Positions 33,800-42,905 are shown, counted from the stretch's first letter. The stretch is DNA of 64,000 nt from Streptomyces agglomeratus (GCF_001746415.1 NZ_MEHJ01000001.1:3679001-3743000), one strand, 5' to 3'. Numbers and translations: made by a program. The notes: generated by a model from the letters alone, not told the origin.

Positions 33800-36079
33800 T
33801 CAGACCCCGATCGGAAACCGCTCCCACACCCGGTGCTGCCCCAGGAGCTGCTTGACCTGCTCCAGCGTGCCCGTGCCGCTGTCACCGGTCACCACACCCG
33901 GCGTTCCGACGGGAATCCCCGCGGATTCCAGGACCCTTTCGGCGCCCGCCCAGCCCCCGATGGCCTTGCCGTGCCGGAACGCCTCCAGCAGCAGCAGCTG
34001 CACCCGCGGATCGGTCGCCGCACCGGCCGGCGCGACCGCCTCGGCGGCCTTCGCGTCCCGCGCGGCGTACGCGTCACTTCCGATGCCCGGCACACCCGCC
34101 ACCAGAATGGCGTCGTACTCGACCGAGCGCGCGGTGACGTACGTGCGCTGGACGGCGACCGGCTCGCCGCCGCCTTCGAGCTTGCCGCCCGCCGGTGCGA
34201 TCACCAGCGGGACCATCCCGGCGTCCAGGACGGCCTCCCGTACCGACCGCACACCGTCCAGGTCGCCGTCGGCGTCGACGAGGATCCCGACGACGCGGCC
34301 GTCCAGCGGCCAGGTCTGCCCGAGCTGGGACAGGGCGGGGCTCGGAGCCGGGGTGGTCAGCGAAACGGTGGCCGCCGGCGCCGGAAGGCCGAGGCCCATG
34401 GCGACCTGCTCGCACAGTTCGGGGTCGATGTTGGCGAGCACCTTCAGCCCGCGCTCCTTGATGGACTGCTCGTAACACTTCCCGAGTTCGAAGGTGTACG
34501 CCGCGATGATGTGCTCGCGCTCGACGGGCGACATGCTGAGCCAGAACAGCCGCGGCTGGCTGAAGTGGTCCGAGAAGGAGGCAGGCGCCTCGCGCACCTT
34601 CTTCGCCGCCGGGACCTCCCTGGGCACCTCGATGTAAGCCCCGGTGTCCGCACCCGCCAGGAACGGGCAGCCGCCGTCGAGGGAGTTGGGACGGTACGGA
34701 GCCACGCCGGTGTGCACGGCCGTCTGGTGCATGCCGTCGCGGTGCATGTCGTTGACCGGCGCGTGCGTGCGGTTGATCGGGATCTGGGCGAAGTTGGGCC
34801 CGCCGAGCCGGCTGATCTGGGTGTCGAGGTACGAGAAGAGCCGGCCGCTGAGCAGCGGGTCGTCCGTGATGTCGATGCCCGGCACGAGATGCCCGGGGTG
34901 GAAGGCGACCTGCTCGGTCTCGGCGAAGAAGTTCGACGGGTTGGCGTTGAGCGTCAGCAGCCCGACCGGCCGTACGGGGGCCAGTTCCTCCGGGACGATG
35001 TTCGTCGGATCGAGCAGGTCGATGCCCTCGAACGTCTGGTCCGGGGTGTCGGGGAAGGTCTGGATGCCGAGCTCCCACTGCGGGTACGCGCCGGCTTCGA
35101 TCGCGTCGGCCAGGTCACGGCGGTGGAAGTCGGGGTCCATGCCGTTGACGAGCTGCGCCTCTTCCCACACCAGCGAGTGGACGCCGAGCCTGGGCTTCCA
35201 GTGGAACTTCACCAGTGTCGTCGCACCCTCGGCGTTGACCAGCCGGAAGGTGTGGACGCCGAAGCCCTCCATCATCCGGTACGAGCGCGGAATGCCCCGG
35301 TCGGACATGTTCCACAGAGTGTGGTGGGTCGCCTCGGTGTGCAGGGTGACGAAGTCCCAGAACGTGTCGTGCGCGCTCTGCGCCTGCGGGATCTCACGAT
35401 CCGGGTGGGGCTTGCCGGCGTGGATGATGTCGGGGAACTTGACCGCGTCCTGGATGAAGAAGACCGGGATGTTGTTGCCGACCAGGTCGAAGGTGCCCTC
35501 GGCCGTGTAGAACTTCGTCGCGAAACCACGCGTGTCCCGCACGGTGTCCGAAGAACCGCGCGAGCCGAGGACCGTCGAGAACCGCGTGAACACCGGCGTC
35601 TCGACGTCCTTCGCCAGGAAGGCCGCCTTCGTGACCTTCGCCGCGGTGCCGTAGCCCTTGAAGACCCCGTGCGCCGCCGCACCGCGCGCGTGGACGACCC
35701 GCTCCGGGATGCGTTCGTGGTCGAAGTGGGTGATCTTCTCGCGCAGATGATGGTCCTGAAGCAGAACCGGCCCGCGGGCACCGGCCTTCAGGGAGTGATC
35801 GGTGTCGTAGAGGCGGGCGCCCTGAGCCGTGGTCAGGTACTCGCCACCCTGTGCCATGTCGGCCTGCGCGGCCCCGGTGGGCCTGCCGGTCGGGCTGACC
35901 GTCTCCGGACCGCTCTGGTCGGGCTTGGGAGGCAGCGGGCCCCGGGCGGCGGTCGGCTCGTCGACCGGCGGCGCCTCGGCACCCGGCCTGCCCGGAATGC
36001 CGTCCGGCGGACCACCGTCGCCGCGCAGCACCTCGACGGCCTTCTCCGCTGCCGCTTTCACCGGGTTCTTCTCACTCAT
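33800..36079 (-). CDS. katE: Clade 2 catalase HPII with C-terminal GATase-like domain
   Basis: Protein of 759 residues, a large-subunit monofunctional heme catalase that dismutates hydrogen peroxide. An extended N-terminal arm precedes the core with His130 in ERVVHARGAAAHG, Asn203 in LVGNNIPVFF and heme-ligand Tyr416 in RLFSYLDTQ. A class I glutamine amidotransferase-like domain, found in clade 2 catalases, forms the last 160 residues (WPLDGRVVGILVDADGDLDG region). Length and architecture agree with E. coli KatE. ATG at 36079 is the start. It follows the DUF5706 operon on the same strand, 180 bases away, but is probably separately expressed. Confidence 0.95.
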   Translation of the reverse strand: MSEKNPVKAAAEKAVEVLRGDGGPPDGIPGRPGAEAPPVDEPTAARGPLPPKPDQSGPETVSPTGRPTGAAQADMAQGGEYLTTAQGARLYDTDHSLKAGARGPVLLQDHHLREKITHFDHERIPERVVHARGAAAHGVFKGYGTAAKVTKAAFLAKDVETPVFTRFSTVLGSRGSSDTVRDTRGFATKFYTAEGTFDLVGNNIPVFFIQDAVKFPDIIHAGKPHPDREIPQAQSAHDTFWDFVTLHTEATHHTLWNMSDRGIPRSYRMMEGFGVHTFRLVNAEGATTLVKFHWKPRLGVHSLVWEEAQLVNGMDPDFHRRDLADAIEAGAYPQWELGIQTFPDTPDQTFEGIDLLDPTNIVPEELAPVRPVGLLTLNANPSNFFAETEQVAFHPGHLVPGIDITDDPLLSGRLFSYLDTQISRLGGPNFAQIPINRTHAPVNDMHRDGMHQTAVHTGVAPYRPNSLDGGCPFLAGADTGAYIEVPREVPAAKKVREAPASFSDHFSQPRLFWLSMSPVEREHIIAAYTFELGKCYEQSIKERGLKVLANIDPELCEQVAMGLGLPAPAATVSLTTPAPSPALSQLGQTWPLDGRVVGILVDADGDLDGVRSVREAVLDAGMVPLVIAPAGGKLEGGGEPVAVQRTYVTARSVEYDAILVAGVPGIGSDAYAARDAKAAEAVAPAGAATDPRVQLLLLEAFRHGKAIGGWAGAERVLESAGIPVGTPGVVTGDSGTGTLEQVKQLLGQHRVWERFPIGV

Positions 36080-36258
36080 CTGGTCTCCAAGGGTGTGGGG
36101 GCAACGTCACAGCTATGACCCGGACCGCAGAAGGGGAAACTGCGCCCCGGGTCCACGTGACCGCACGTACCAACGCCTGTGACAGCGCCCCGCCGGGTAC
36201 CCGCCCACCCCGCGCCGAACCAGCGGATCGCACGGCGTACGGAACCCACCGGCGTTTC

Positions 36259-36906
36259 TCAGCCGCCCGCCAGCACCGCCGCCACCAGCACACCCGCTCC
36301 GAGCGCGAAGCAGCCGAGACCCACCCTGATCCACCGGTGCTTGGCGGCGACGATGGCGCTCGCGTCACCGAGCGCGATCACCAGGCCCGCCAGCTCGTCG
36401 TCCTCGGTCCCGCGCAGCGCGTCGGTGAGCGCTCCCGAGCGCGCGGCGCGGCGGATGTCGAGGAAGTACGTCAGGGGCAGGCCCGTCCGCCAGGGGCTCG
36501 CCCGGTAGCGAGGGACTGTGGCGAAGAGCAGGAAGCCCACCGCCAGCGCCCAGGCCAGCCCGCCGACTCCGCCGAGCCCGCCGAGCGTCCAGCCGGGGCC
36601 GCCGGCCGGGGTGACCTCCCGCGCTCCGCTCAGCAGGGCCCCCGCGCACACCCCTATCGCACCGATGAGCACGGACGCCTTGGTGTCGGCCCGGCCGATC
36701 TCGACCCGTAACTCGGCCAGCAACCGCTCGGCGGTGCGGACCCCCTTCGTGTCCTGAGGGACGGCAGGAAGGGTGGGGGGCCCGGCCGGGGAACCAGCCG
36801 CAGCACCGGCCGGGGAACCAGCCGCAGCACCAGCCGCAGCACCGGCCGGGGAACCAGCCGCAGCACCGGCCGGGGAAGGAGAAGCCGTGCCCGTAGCGTC
36901 CGTCAT
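36259..36906 (-). CDS. DUF5706 membrane protein (Pycsar effector family, PycTM-like)
   Basis: Protein of 215 residues. An Ala/Gly/Pro repeat tail (residues 10-45, encoded by 24-bp tandem repeats) precedes a conserved region RVEIGRADTKASVLIGAIG (67-85), the hallmark of DUF5706. Three hydrophobic segments lie about 79-95, 113-131 and 190-212. DUF5706 proteins are the membrane effectors of Pycsar anti-phage systems, activated by cyclic pyrimidines to damage the membrane; this is family knowledge. A cyclase-like gene occurs 3.8 kb upstream in the same operon. It is the last gene of the unit, 63 bases after the preceding membrane-protein gene. Confidence 0.75.
   Translation of the reverse strand: MTDATGTASPSPAGAAAGSPAGAAAGAAAGSPAGAAAGSPAGPPTLPAVPQDTKGVRTAERLLAELRVEIGRADTKASVLIGAIGVCAGALLSGAREVTPAGGPGWTLGGLGGVGGLAWALAVGFLLFATVPRYRASPWRTGLPLTYFLDIRRAARSGALTDALRGTEDDELAGLVIALGDASAIVAAKHRWIRVGLGCFALGAGVLVAAVLAGG
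36784..36876. repeat. 24-bp tandem repeats in the DUF5706 gene
   Basis: Full units GGCCGGGGAACCAGCCGCAG plus CACC lie at 36784-36807, 36808-36831 and 36844-36867, with a half unit at 36832-36843. They encode the Gly/Ala/Pro-rich N-terminal linker. Confidence 0.85.
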
Positions 36907-36969
36907 GTCGGGTACCCCCTTGGTGTTCCGGTCGGACTCGTCCGGTCGTCGCGCACGCGCCGCCCGTGG

Positions 36970-37353
36970 TCACAGCAGGCGCGGGACCACCAGCGCGGCG
37001 GCGGCGAGCGTGCCGATCCACAGCGAACCGCGGTGGCCCAGCCGCGCGGCCGCTTCGTGCAGGGCGGTGAGCACCGTGCCCGCGCACCGATGTCCGGCTC
37101 CCGTCAGGGCGCACACCGCGTCCCCGTACGTGTAGGCGAAGGCGGCGGCCCGTCCCGTGACCCGCCGCTGGGCCCGGGTCCAGCAGTACTCCGGGAGCAG
37201 CAGGCCCACGGCCACCACGTTCAGCGCGTACTCCACTCCGGTGCCCACCTGCGTCAGCAGGGGAGCCGCCACCCACCGGAGCAGAACGTAGAAGGCACCG
37301 CCGAGCACGAGGAAGGAAACGACGGTCCGCAGTACCTCGGGGGGCGTGTTCAC
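36970..37353 (-). CDS. Small membrane protein of the cyclase operon
   Basis: Protein of 127 residues, unrecognised. Hydrophobic segments occur at about 7-30 (VVSFLVLGGAFYVLLRWVAA) and 38-58, and at the C-terminus (GSLWIGTLAAAALVVPRLL), with charged loops between. It overlaps the SPFH-like gene by four bases (ATGA) and precedes the DUF5706 gene, so it is co-expressed with both. It may be a second membrane partner of the effector. Confidence 0.7.
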   Translation of the reverse strand: MNTPPEVLRTVVSFLVLGGAFYVLLRWVAAPLLTQVGTGVEYALNVVAVGLLLPEYCWTRAQRRVTGRAAAFAYTYGDAVCALTGAGHRCAGTVLTALHEAAARLGHRGSLWIGTLAAAALVVPRLL

Positions 37354-38327
37354 TCGCGTTCCTCCGACGAGTCCCGTACGGAGTCCTGGCCGGCCTGTCC
37401 CCGCTCCAGCTGCTCCCGGTAGACGGGCTGTTTGCGCGTACGGCCCTGGCCCGCGTCGACGAGCCGCGCCTTCACTCCCTCCAGTGCGGCCCTGGCGGTC
37501 TCCTCCACCATGTGGTCCTCGACCACGCCGGAGTCGAGCAGCTTCTCGATGATGCGGATCTGGTTCCCGCTCGCCTCCCGCTCGTCGTCACGGATGGCCG
37601 AGATGGCGAGCGGGATGTCGCCCGGGTTCTGCGCCAGGTGGGCACCCCAGCGGCCCATCTCGCCCTGCCCCAGCAGCGTCGCGTAGAAGCTGCTTCGCTC
37701 CTCCATCACCTCTTGCTCGTTGTGGGTGAGCAGGCGGGTCAGCTCGTGCTCGCTGCGCGTCCGCGTCTTGGTGTAGTCGATGGTGCGCAGCGAGGAGAGC
37801 TGGCTCATCGCCTCCTCGTCGAGGCTGAGCCGCAGCTCGCACCGGATCTCCAGGCCCTCGGCGGCGGCCAGCGGTTCGGCCGCGAGCGCCTCCATCACCG
37901 CGGCCTCGGCCGCGGCGCTGCTCTCGATGGCGTAACGGCGGCTCTCGCGGCGCATGCGGGTCAGCAGGCGGGGTTCGATCAGCGCGCGCACATCGCGGAC
38001 CTGCCTCTTCACGATCGCGGCGGGGTCGGTGACCCGCCAGGTCAGGTCGGTCTCCGCGGTGAAGAAGGAGGCGTCTCCCTCACTGGGCAGCCGGTGTTCC
38101 AGGGACATGTGCTGTATGCCCATCTCCACCTCGTACAGCGTGCGGAAGTTCTTGCTCACCAACTCCCCGCGGGTGGGCTGCTGATAGGGCAGATACGTCT
38201 GCGGCTGCCCGGCCGACGTGAGGAAGACGAGGGCGCGCTCGGCGTACGTCGGCGGCCGGTTGCGGACGTACTCGAAGCGGTGCAGGGTCCGTACCTCGCG
38301 TACGGGATCGTTGATGATCGTCGACAT
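37350..38327 (-). CDS. SPFH/Band 7-like protein of the cyclase operon
   Basis: Protein of 325 residues without a transmembrane segment. The middle region TDLTWRVTDPAAIVKRQVRD, then RALIEPRLLTRMRRES, YAIESSAAAEAAVMEAL and LEIRCELRLSLDEEA resembles the SPFH/Band 7 pattern of stomatin-type scaffold proteins, followed by a long Glu/Arg-rich helical region. The match is from pattern only and should be confirmed by profile search. It lies 75 bases after the P-loop gene and overlaps the membrane-protein gene. A scaffold for membrane-associated assemblies is plausible. Confidence 0.55.
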   Translation of the reverse strand: MSTIINDPVREVRTLHRFEYVRNRPPTYAERALVFLTSAGQPQTYLPYQQPTRGELVSKNFRTLYEVEMGIQHMSLEHRLPSEGDASFFTAETDLTWRVTDPAAIVKRQVRDVRALIEPRLLTRMRRESRRYAIESSAAAEAAVMEALAAEPLAAAEGLEIRCELRLSLDEEAMSQLSSLRTIDYTKTRTRSEHELTRLLTHNEQEVMEERSSFYATLLGQGEMGRWGAHLAQNPGDIPLAISAIRDDEREASGNQIRIIEKLLDSGVVEDHMVEETARAALEGVKARLVDAGQGRTRKQPVYREQLERGQAGQDSVRDSSEERE

Positions 38328-38402
38328 TTCCTTCTCCTGCTGTGCGGGTGAGGGGCCGGGTGGCTGCTTTGTGCCGCACCGGCCGGTTCGTGGTCCAGGG
38401 CT

Positions 38403-40754
38403 TCAGAAGGCCGCGCGCGGTGACGGAGGCCCGCTGCGGGGGGCGCCGCCGTGCAGGGCGTCCCGCAGCCGTCCGGCCGCCGGGCCGGGCTGTCCGCCGT
38501 CGTCGCAGAGCCGCCGCAGCAGGTAGTCCATCCGGTCCCGGTCGTTGGCGGTCACGACCAGCTCGGGCAGCAGCCTGCTCAGCGCCTCCTCGACGTCCGA
38601 CACCCCTTCGGGGCCGGCGGCGCCGAACACCGGCCCGTGCCCGGCGGCCCGCGCACCGGGGAACGCCGCCCCGTGGGCGGCTGCCCGGCTGGACGCCGTC
38701 TCGGCGGCCCGCACCCAGCGTGCGAACGCACGCCGGGCCTCGTCGCGTACGGTGCGGTCCCCGAACAGCTCCCGCCACAGCACGACCACGTACCGCCGCG
38801 CGAGAGGGTCCCGGTCCGCCAGCCACAGGAGACGGGGCCAGGCCGTACCGGCGCCGGGCTCGGCGCGCCGCCGCGCCGTGCCGCGCAGGAACCCCTTGAC
38901 GGCCAGCTCCCGCAATGGACCGCGGGGGTCCTGCCACTGCCCCAGCCGCTCCAGGACGGTGGTGGCCGCCGGGCCCTGGAGCAGGGCCTCCAGGGTCTGC
39001 TCCAGCGCCGCGCCGAGCGCGGCGTCGGGCACCGTCGCGGACGTCGCCATCCGCCCGATGTCGCGCAGCGCCGTGGCCGCGGTGGGACCGCCGAGCAGGG
39101 CGTACGTACGCGCTACTGTCCACCGGCGCCCCTGGTCGCTGTGCCCGCTCCAGTTGCTCAGCAGCCGCCTGACCACGGTGTCCATACCGTGTTCCGCCGC
39201 GGTGTAGAGCGCCCAGGCGGCGAGCTGCCGTTCCATCAGCGCGGGCGAGGAAGCCCAGCGGCCGAGGAAGCGGTCGAAGGCGTACCCGAAATCGCTTCCC
39301 GCCAGCACTCCGGCCGTCACCGCCCCCCGCAGCCGGACCAGCGCCCGCTGGTCCGCCACGAGCGCGTCCAGCCACTCCAGCACCGGGCCCCTGGCAGCGG
39401 GGTGGCTGGTCCAGACGTGGCGCAGCACAGCGCTCCAGATGTGGCTGTTCTCGAAGGCGACGACCCGCTCGGCCACCACACCCCACGGTGTGACGGTCTC
39501 GTCCTCGAACTCCCGCGCCCGGGCCAGGGCGAGGCGCTCCGACCGGGATGTGCCGAAGGCGGAGCAGCCCGCCGGACGGTCCGGCTCCTCGGCGGCCCGC
39601 AGATGTCCGTAGAGGCGGTCACCGAGGTCCGCGACCAGCGGATAGGGCGAACCGTCGAATGCCGCCAGCGAGATCAGGAACGCCTTGTCCCGCAGCTCGA
39701 CCGCGCCACCGCCGAACCAGGCGTCGACCACGGCCTCGGCGGACGTGCGACCGTACCCGGAGAGCTCCTCGGCTCCGCACCGGCCCTCGGCGTACGCCGC
39801 GAGCAGCCGGGCGAAACCGGCGGCTTCCTGCGGCATCGGGCTCGCGCTCAAGTACCGGACGGTTTCGTCCAGTTCCAGCAGCCGCCGTATCCCTGCGGGG
39901 TCGGCCGGACCGGACGAGTCCGGCGAGTCCGCCGGGCGCATCAGATGGGCCAGGTGTGCGTGGACGACGTCGGCCGGCCCGGGCGGTTCCCAGTCGTACG
40001 CGACGGGGCCGTCCAGGACGGTTCCGGGGGACGCCACGACGACGAAGAGCCCGTTCGAGTCCGCGAGGCGCCGGCGGACGGCGTGCAGGTGGACGTCCCG
40101 CAGCGGACCGTCCTCACTGGTGAGCGGATCCATCACGAAGTGCGCCCTGCCCGGCCTGACATGGTCGGCGAACTCGGCAGGTTCCGTACCGGGATCCAGC
40201 GCGATCACGTCGGCGTCCTTGGCGACCTGCGTCATCATCCGCAGCGCGGCGGTCCTGCGGCCCGTGCCCCGGCGGCCCCGCAGGACGAGGACGCGCTGGT
40301 CGGCGAGGTCGGCGCAGAGTTCGTCGTAGCGCCGGTTCGGCGCAAAGGTCAGCGCGACGCGCTCCAGGTCCGCGGCGGGTACGGGACCGACCGGGCGCAG
40401 CCGGGCGGGTCCGTCGACGCCGTGCAGGTGCATGTGCTTGTCCCCGGCGACGACGTCGCCGGACACCCGGGTGTCGCCCATGACGTTGGCGCGGCCGGCC
40501 CGTAAGTGGGGTGCGAGGGCGAAAAGCTGCTCGACCGCCTCCCAGGCTTCCGGCGCGGGCTCGTCCTGTGGAGAGGGGGCCGCCTGTTTCGGGTCGTCGC
40601 CACCCCGCCCGGGGTCCATGCCCCTGCCCTCGTCGTGGTCCTTGTCCTTGTCCTTGTCCCCGCCGCCCCTGTTCCTGCCCTCACCGAGGCGCGCCTCGTC
40701 GTTGTGGTTGTCCTTGTCCCGGTCGCGCTGCCGCTCGTCCCTCGCGTCGCTCAA
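38403..40754 (-). CDS. Large P-loop protein of the cyclase operon
   Basis: Protein of 783 residues. A highly charged, Asp/Arg/Gly-rich N-terminus (1-60) is followed by a GD-type motif, GDTRVSGDVVAGDKH (93-107), also present in the neighbouring cyclase protein. A P-loop-like sequence GRRGTGRRT (160-168) has Arg in place of Lys, and a hydrophobic strand RAHFVMD may be Walker B. The rest is helical and repeat-like with many Trp/Leu positions. It resembles STAND-type regulatory NTPases in outline but no family is certain. The TTG start at 40754 overlaps the cyclase stop (TTGA). Confidence 0.7.
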   Translation of the reverse strand: MSDARDERQRDRDKDNHNDEARLGEGRNRGGGDKDKDKDHDEGRGMDPGRGGDDPKQAAPSPQDEPAPEAWEAVEQLFALAPHLRAGRANVMGDTRVSGDVVAGDKHMHLHGVDGPARLRPVGPVPAADLERVALTFAPNRRYDELCADLADQRVLVLRGRRGTGRRTAALRMMTQVAKDADVIALDPGTEPAEFADHVRPGRAHFVMDPLTSEDGPLRDVHLHAVRRRLADSNGLFVVVASPGTVLDGPVAYDWEPPGPADVVHAHLAHLMRPADSPDSSGPADPAGIRRLLELDETVRYLSASPMPQEAAGFARLLAAYAEGRCGAEELSGYGRTSAEAVVDAWFGGGAVELRDKAFLISLAAFDGSPYPLVADLGDRLYGHLRAAEEPDRPAGCSAFGTSRSERLALARAREFEDETVTPWGVVAERVVAFENSHIWSAVLRHVWTSHPAARGPVLEWLDALVADQRALVRLRGAVTAGVLAGSDFGYAFDRFLGRWASSPALMERQLAAWALYTAAEHGMDTVVRRLLSNWSGHSDQGRRWTVARTYALLGGPTAATALRDIGRMATSATVPDAALGAALEQTLEALLQGPAATTVLERLGQWQDPRGPLRELAVKGFLRGTARRRAEPGAGTAWPRLLWLADRDPLARRYVVVLWRELFGDRTVRDEARRAFARWVRAAETASSRAAAHGAAFPGARAAGHGPVFGAAGPEGVSDVEEALSRLLPELVVTANDRDRMDYLLRRLCDDGGQPGPAAGRLRDALHGGAPRSGPPSPRAAF

Positions 40755-41575
40755 CGTTCCGCCCCTTCCGAAGAACGGTGTCCGCTCCGCCCGGCGGGAC
40801 CGTCGCCGGCGTACTTGTCGCCCGCGACGGCGTCCCCCTGGATCCGCGCCGACCCGAAGAAGAAGTTGCCGGTCCTCGTGTGCAGGACCGGGCCGGGGCC
40901 CGCCTCCGTGGCGTCACCCCGCTCAGGAGCCGACGGCGCGGCCGCGGCGGGCGACGGCGCGGCGGCCGGAGCCGAAGCAGGCTCCCCGGAACGTCCGTCG
41001 TCGCGCACGACGGTGGCGTGGTACCAGCCGGTCAGGACGGCGCCTTCCTTGCTGCCGACGGCGAGCGGATGGAAGTACTCGGGCCTGATCCCGTGGTGGG
41101 CGTGACGCACCACGCCCTGGTAGACGGCATCCGACACGCACAGAACGCTCGGCTCGGGCGTCGCCCGCAGGGCGTCCCGCAGTTCCGGTGCGTCCAGCAG
41201 CCGGAAGGCGTGCACGAGATCGGCACCCACCGCCCCGAACTCGTCCAGCGCCACCTCGCCGGTGTGGACCACGAGCCGGAGCCTGACCTGGGTGCCCGCG
41301 GCGGCCAGCCGGTTGTTGCTGACCAGGCGCATCGGGGTCGTCGTCAGCAGGGCGCGGACGAGGGCCGGCTTGGGCACCGAGGGTTCGATGAGGACGAAGA
41401 CGCCGTCGCCCCTGTCCTCACTGCGATATTCGGTCGGTTCGACGGAGGCCGCCGAAAGGGTCTCGCGCAGGACGGCGTACAACATGCGGCGGATGACGGC
41501 CTGTTCGTTGTCGAGCCGGCCTCCCGACCCCTCGATGTCCATGAGCAGAATGGTCTTGTTGGTCGGTTCCGCCAT
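40751..41575 (-). CDS. Class III nucleotide cyclase-like protein
   Basis: Protein of 274 residues. The N-terminal domain (about 8-150) matches class III cyclases: Asp13 in TILLMDIEGSG and Asp57 in RGDGVFVL, spaced 44 residues apart as in canonical enzymes for metal binding, then VRLRLVVHTGEV and a G-x3-V-HAFR element. In that element the transition-state Asn is replaced, while Arg125 is kept. The Ala/Pro linker is followed by a C-terminal GDAVAGDKY motif shared with the downstream P-loop protein. It may make a cyclic nucleotide, or be a degenerate sensor. ATG at 41575 follows GAGGAG. Confidence 0.75.
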   Translation of the reverse strand: MAEPTNKTILLMDIEGSGGRLDNEQAVIRRMLYAVLRETLSAASVEPTEYRSEDRGDGVFVLIEPSVPKPALVRALLTTTPMRLVSNNRLAAAGTQVRLRLVVHTGEVALDEFGAVGADLVHAFRLLDAPELRDALRATPEPSVLCVSDAVYQGVVRHAHHGIRPEYFHPLAVGSKEGAVLTGWYHATVVRDDGRSGEPASAPAAAPSPAAAAPSAPERGDATEAGPGPVLHTRTGNFFFGSARIQGDAVAGDKYAGDGPAGRSGHRSSEGAER

Positions 41576-41749
41576 CGCTTCTCCTCGGGTGTGCGCCGGG
41601 CCGGCCGTGCGGTCGGCGTCAGGGGCTGCCGGGCTCGGGGCCGGCCACCTGCCGTGCGGTTCGTGCACCGCGCCGGCGGGTCTGTCACTCAGGGTTCACC
41701 GGCGCGGCTCGCTCGGGGAGGACCGTTGCCACACGCGGAAAGTGACGGA

Positions 41750-42493
41750 TTACGCAGAACCGCCGATGCGCCGCAGAACCTCCGGCCGCACCACGACGAG
41801 GGACCGCCGCCGTGTCGTCACGACCCCCCGCTCCCGCAGTTCGCTCAGGAGGCGCGTGACCGCCTCCCGCGACGCGCCGACCGATCCGGCCAACTCCTGC
41901 TGGGTCAGCGGCACCCGTACGAGAATTCCCTCCGGCACCCGCTCGCCGTGCCACTCGGCCAGCTCCAGCAGCAGCCGGGCCAGCCGCTCCTTCACTCCGC
42001 ACGCGCCGAGTTCGAGACGTTTGCGGTCACCGGCGCGCATCCGGTCGGTGATCAGGGCCATGAGCTTGCGCGCCGCCACCGGCTGGGCATCGAGGAAGGC
42101 CGTGAAGCGCTCCGCCGCGACGACCACCGCCCTGACCGGCTCCAGCGCCGTCAGGGACGCGGAACGAGACGTACCGTGGAGCGCCGCGCTCTCGCCCACG
42201 ATGTCTCCCGGCCCACGCAGCGCGAGCAGGGCCTCATGACCGTTCTGGGAGCCGTCGGTCACCTTCAGCCAGCCGTCGAGAACCAGCAGGACGTGGGTGG
42301 AGGGCTCTCCCTTGCGGAGTACGACGGCGCGCGCCGGATAGCGCAGCTCCGTGCCCGCTGCCAGCAGCGCCTTCCGGCTTTCCTCGGCCAGCCGGGCGAG
42401 GTAGGGGACGCGGTCGTCCACCAGAACCGGCCCGGCGGCCCCGCCGGGCACCTGCGGGTCCCCTTGTGCCGCGCTCTCGGCAGCGCTTTCCAC
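41750..42493 (-). CDS. Crp/Fnr family regulator
   Basis: Protein of 247 residues. The cyclic-nucleotide-binding fold reads RYPARAVVLRKGEPSTHVLLVLDG, then PGDIVGESAALHGTSRSASLTAL, which is the phosphate-binding cassette region. The C-terminal winged helix is LTQQELAGSVGASREAVTRLL. Such regulators often sense cAMP or other cyclic nucleotides. It is first in the operon, 175 bases before the cyclase-like gene, and may respond to its product. GTG at 42493 is supported by AAGGAA; a longer reading extends through unlikely sequence. Confidence 0.85.
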   Translation of the reverse strand: MESAAESAAQGDPQVPGGAAGPVLVDDRVPYLARLAEESRKALLAAGTELRYPARAVVLRKGEPSTHVLLVLDGWLKVTDGSQNGHEALLALRGPGDIVGESAALHGTSRSASLTALEPVRAVVVAAERFTAFLDAQPVAARKLMALITDRMRAGDRKRLELGACGVKERLARLLLELAEWHGERVPEGILVRVPLTQQELAGSVGASREAVTRLLSELRERGVVTTRRRSLVVVRPEVLRRIGGSA

Positions 42494-42733
42494 AGCAGTT
42501 CCTTCCCCCCGACCGGCAACCGCACAGCGCGCCCCCACCCCCGCCCGCCGGCCCTGGGCGTCCGGCGGAAGGCGTCCTCGGAGCGTCCGGGACCCATGGG
42601 TTCGTCGAGCCCCGCCGATTCTGGCGCAAGCAGACGGCCGCGGGGGCTGTTTCCAGACATCACGCGCGGACAGCCGCTCCCGGGAATAGCAAAAGCCCCA
42701 GGTCACGGCGAGTGAGGCCTGAGGCTTCTACAG

Positions 42734-42807
42734 AGCCGCCTTCGGGATTCGAACCCGAGACCTACGCATTACGAGTGCGTTGCTCTGGCCAACTGAGCTA
42801 AGGCGGC
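42734..42807 (-). tRNA. tRNA-Thr (anticodon CGT)
   Basis: Reads 5'-GCCGCCT on the minus strand from 42807, with D-arm GCTC/GAGC, anticodon stem ACGCA/TGCGT around loop CTCGTAA, T-arm TCGGG-TTCGAAT-CCCGA and acceptor AGGCGGC plus discriminator T. Anticodon CGT reads ACG. CCA is not encoded. It lies between the Crp/Fnr gene and the aminopeptidase gene. Confidence 0.97.
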
Positions 42808-42905
42808 GCCGCTGCCGACACCATGGTGCGATCAGCAGCGGGCACAAGTCTACACAGTTTCGAGGGGTGCTCCGCACAGCCCTTCGGAACGGGCGTTCGC
42901 GCAGG

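Noticed and set aside
36784..36876. 24-bp repeats considered as a CRISPR array
   Set aside because: Units are adjacent without unique spacers and lie inside the DUF5706 coding sequence.
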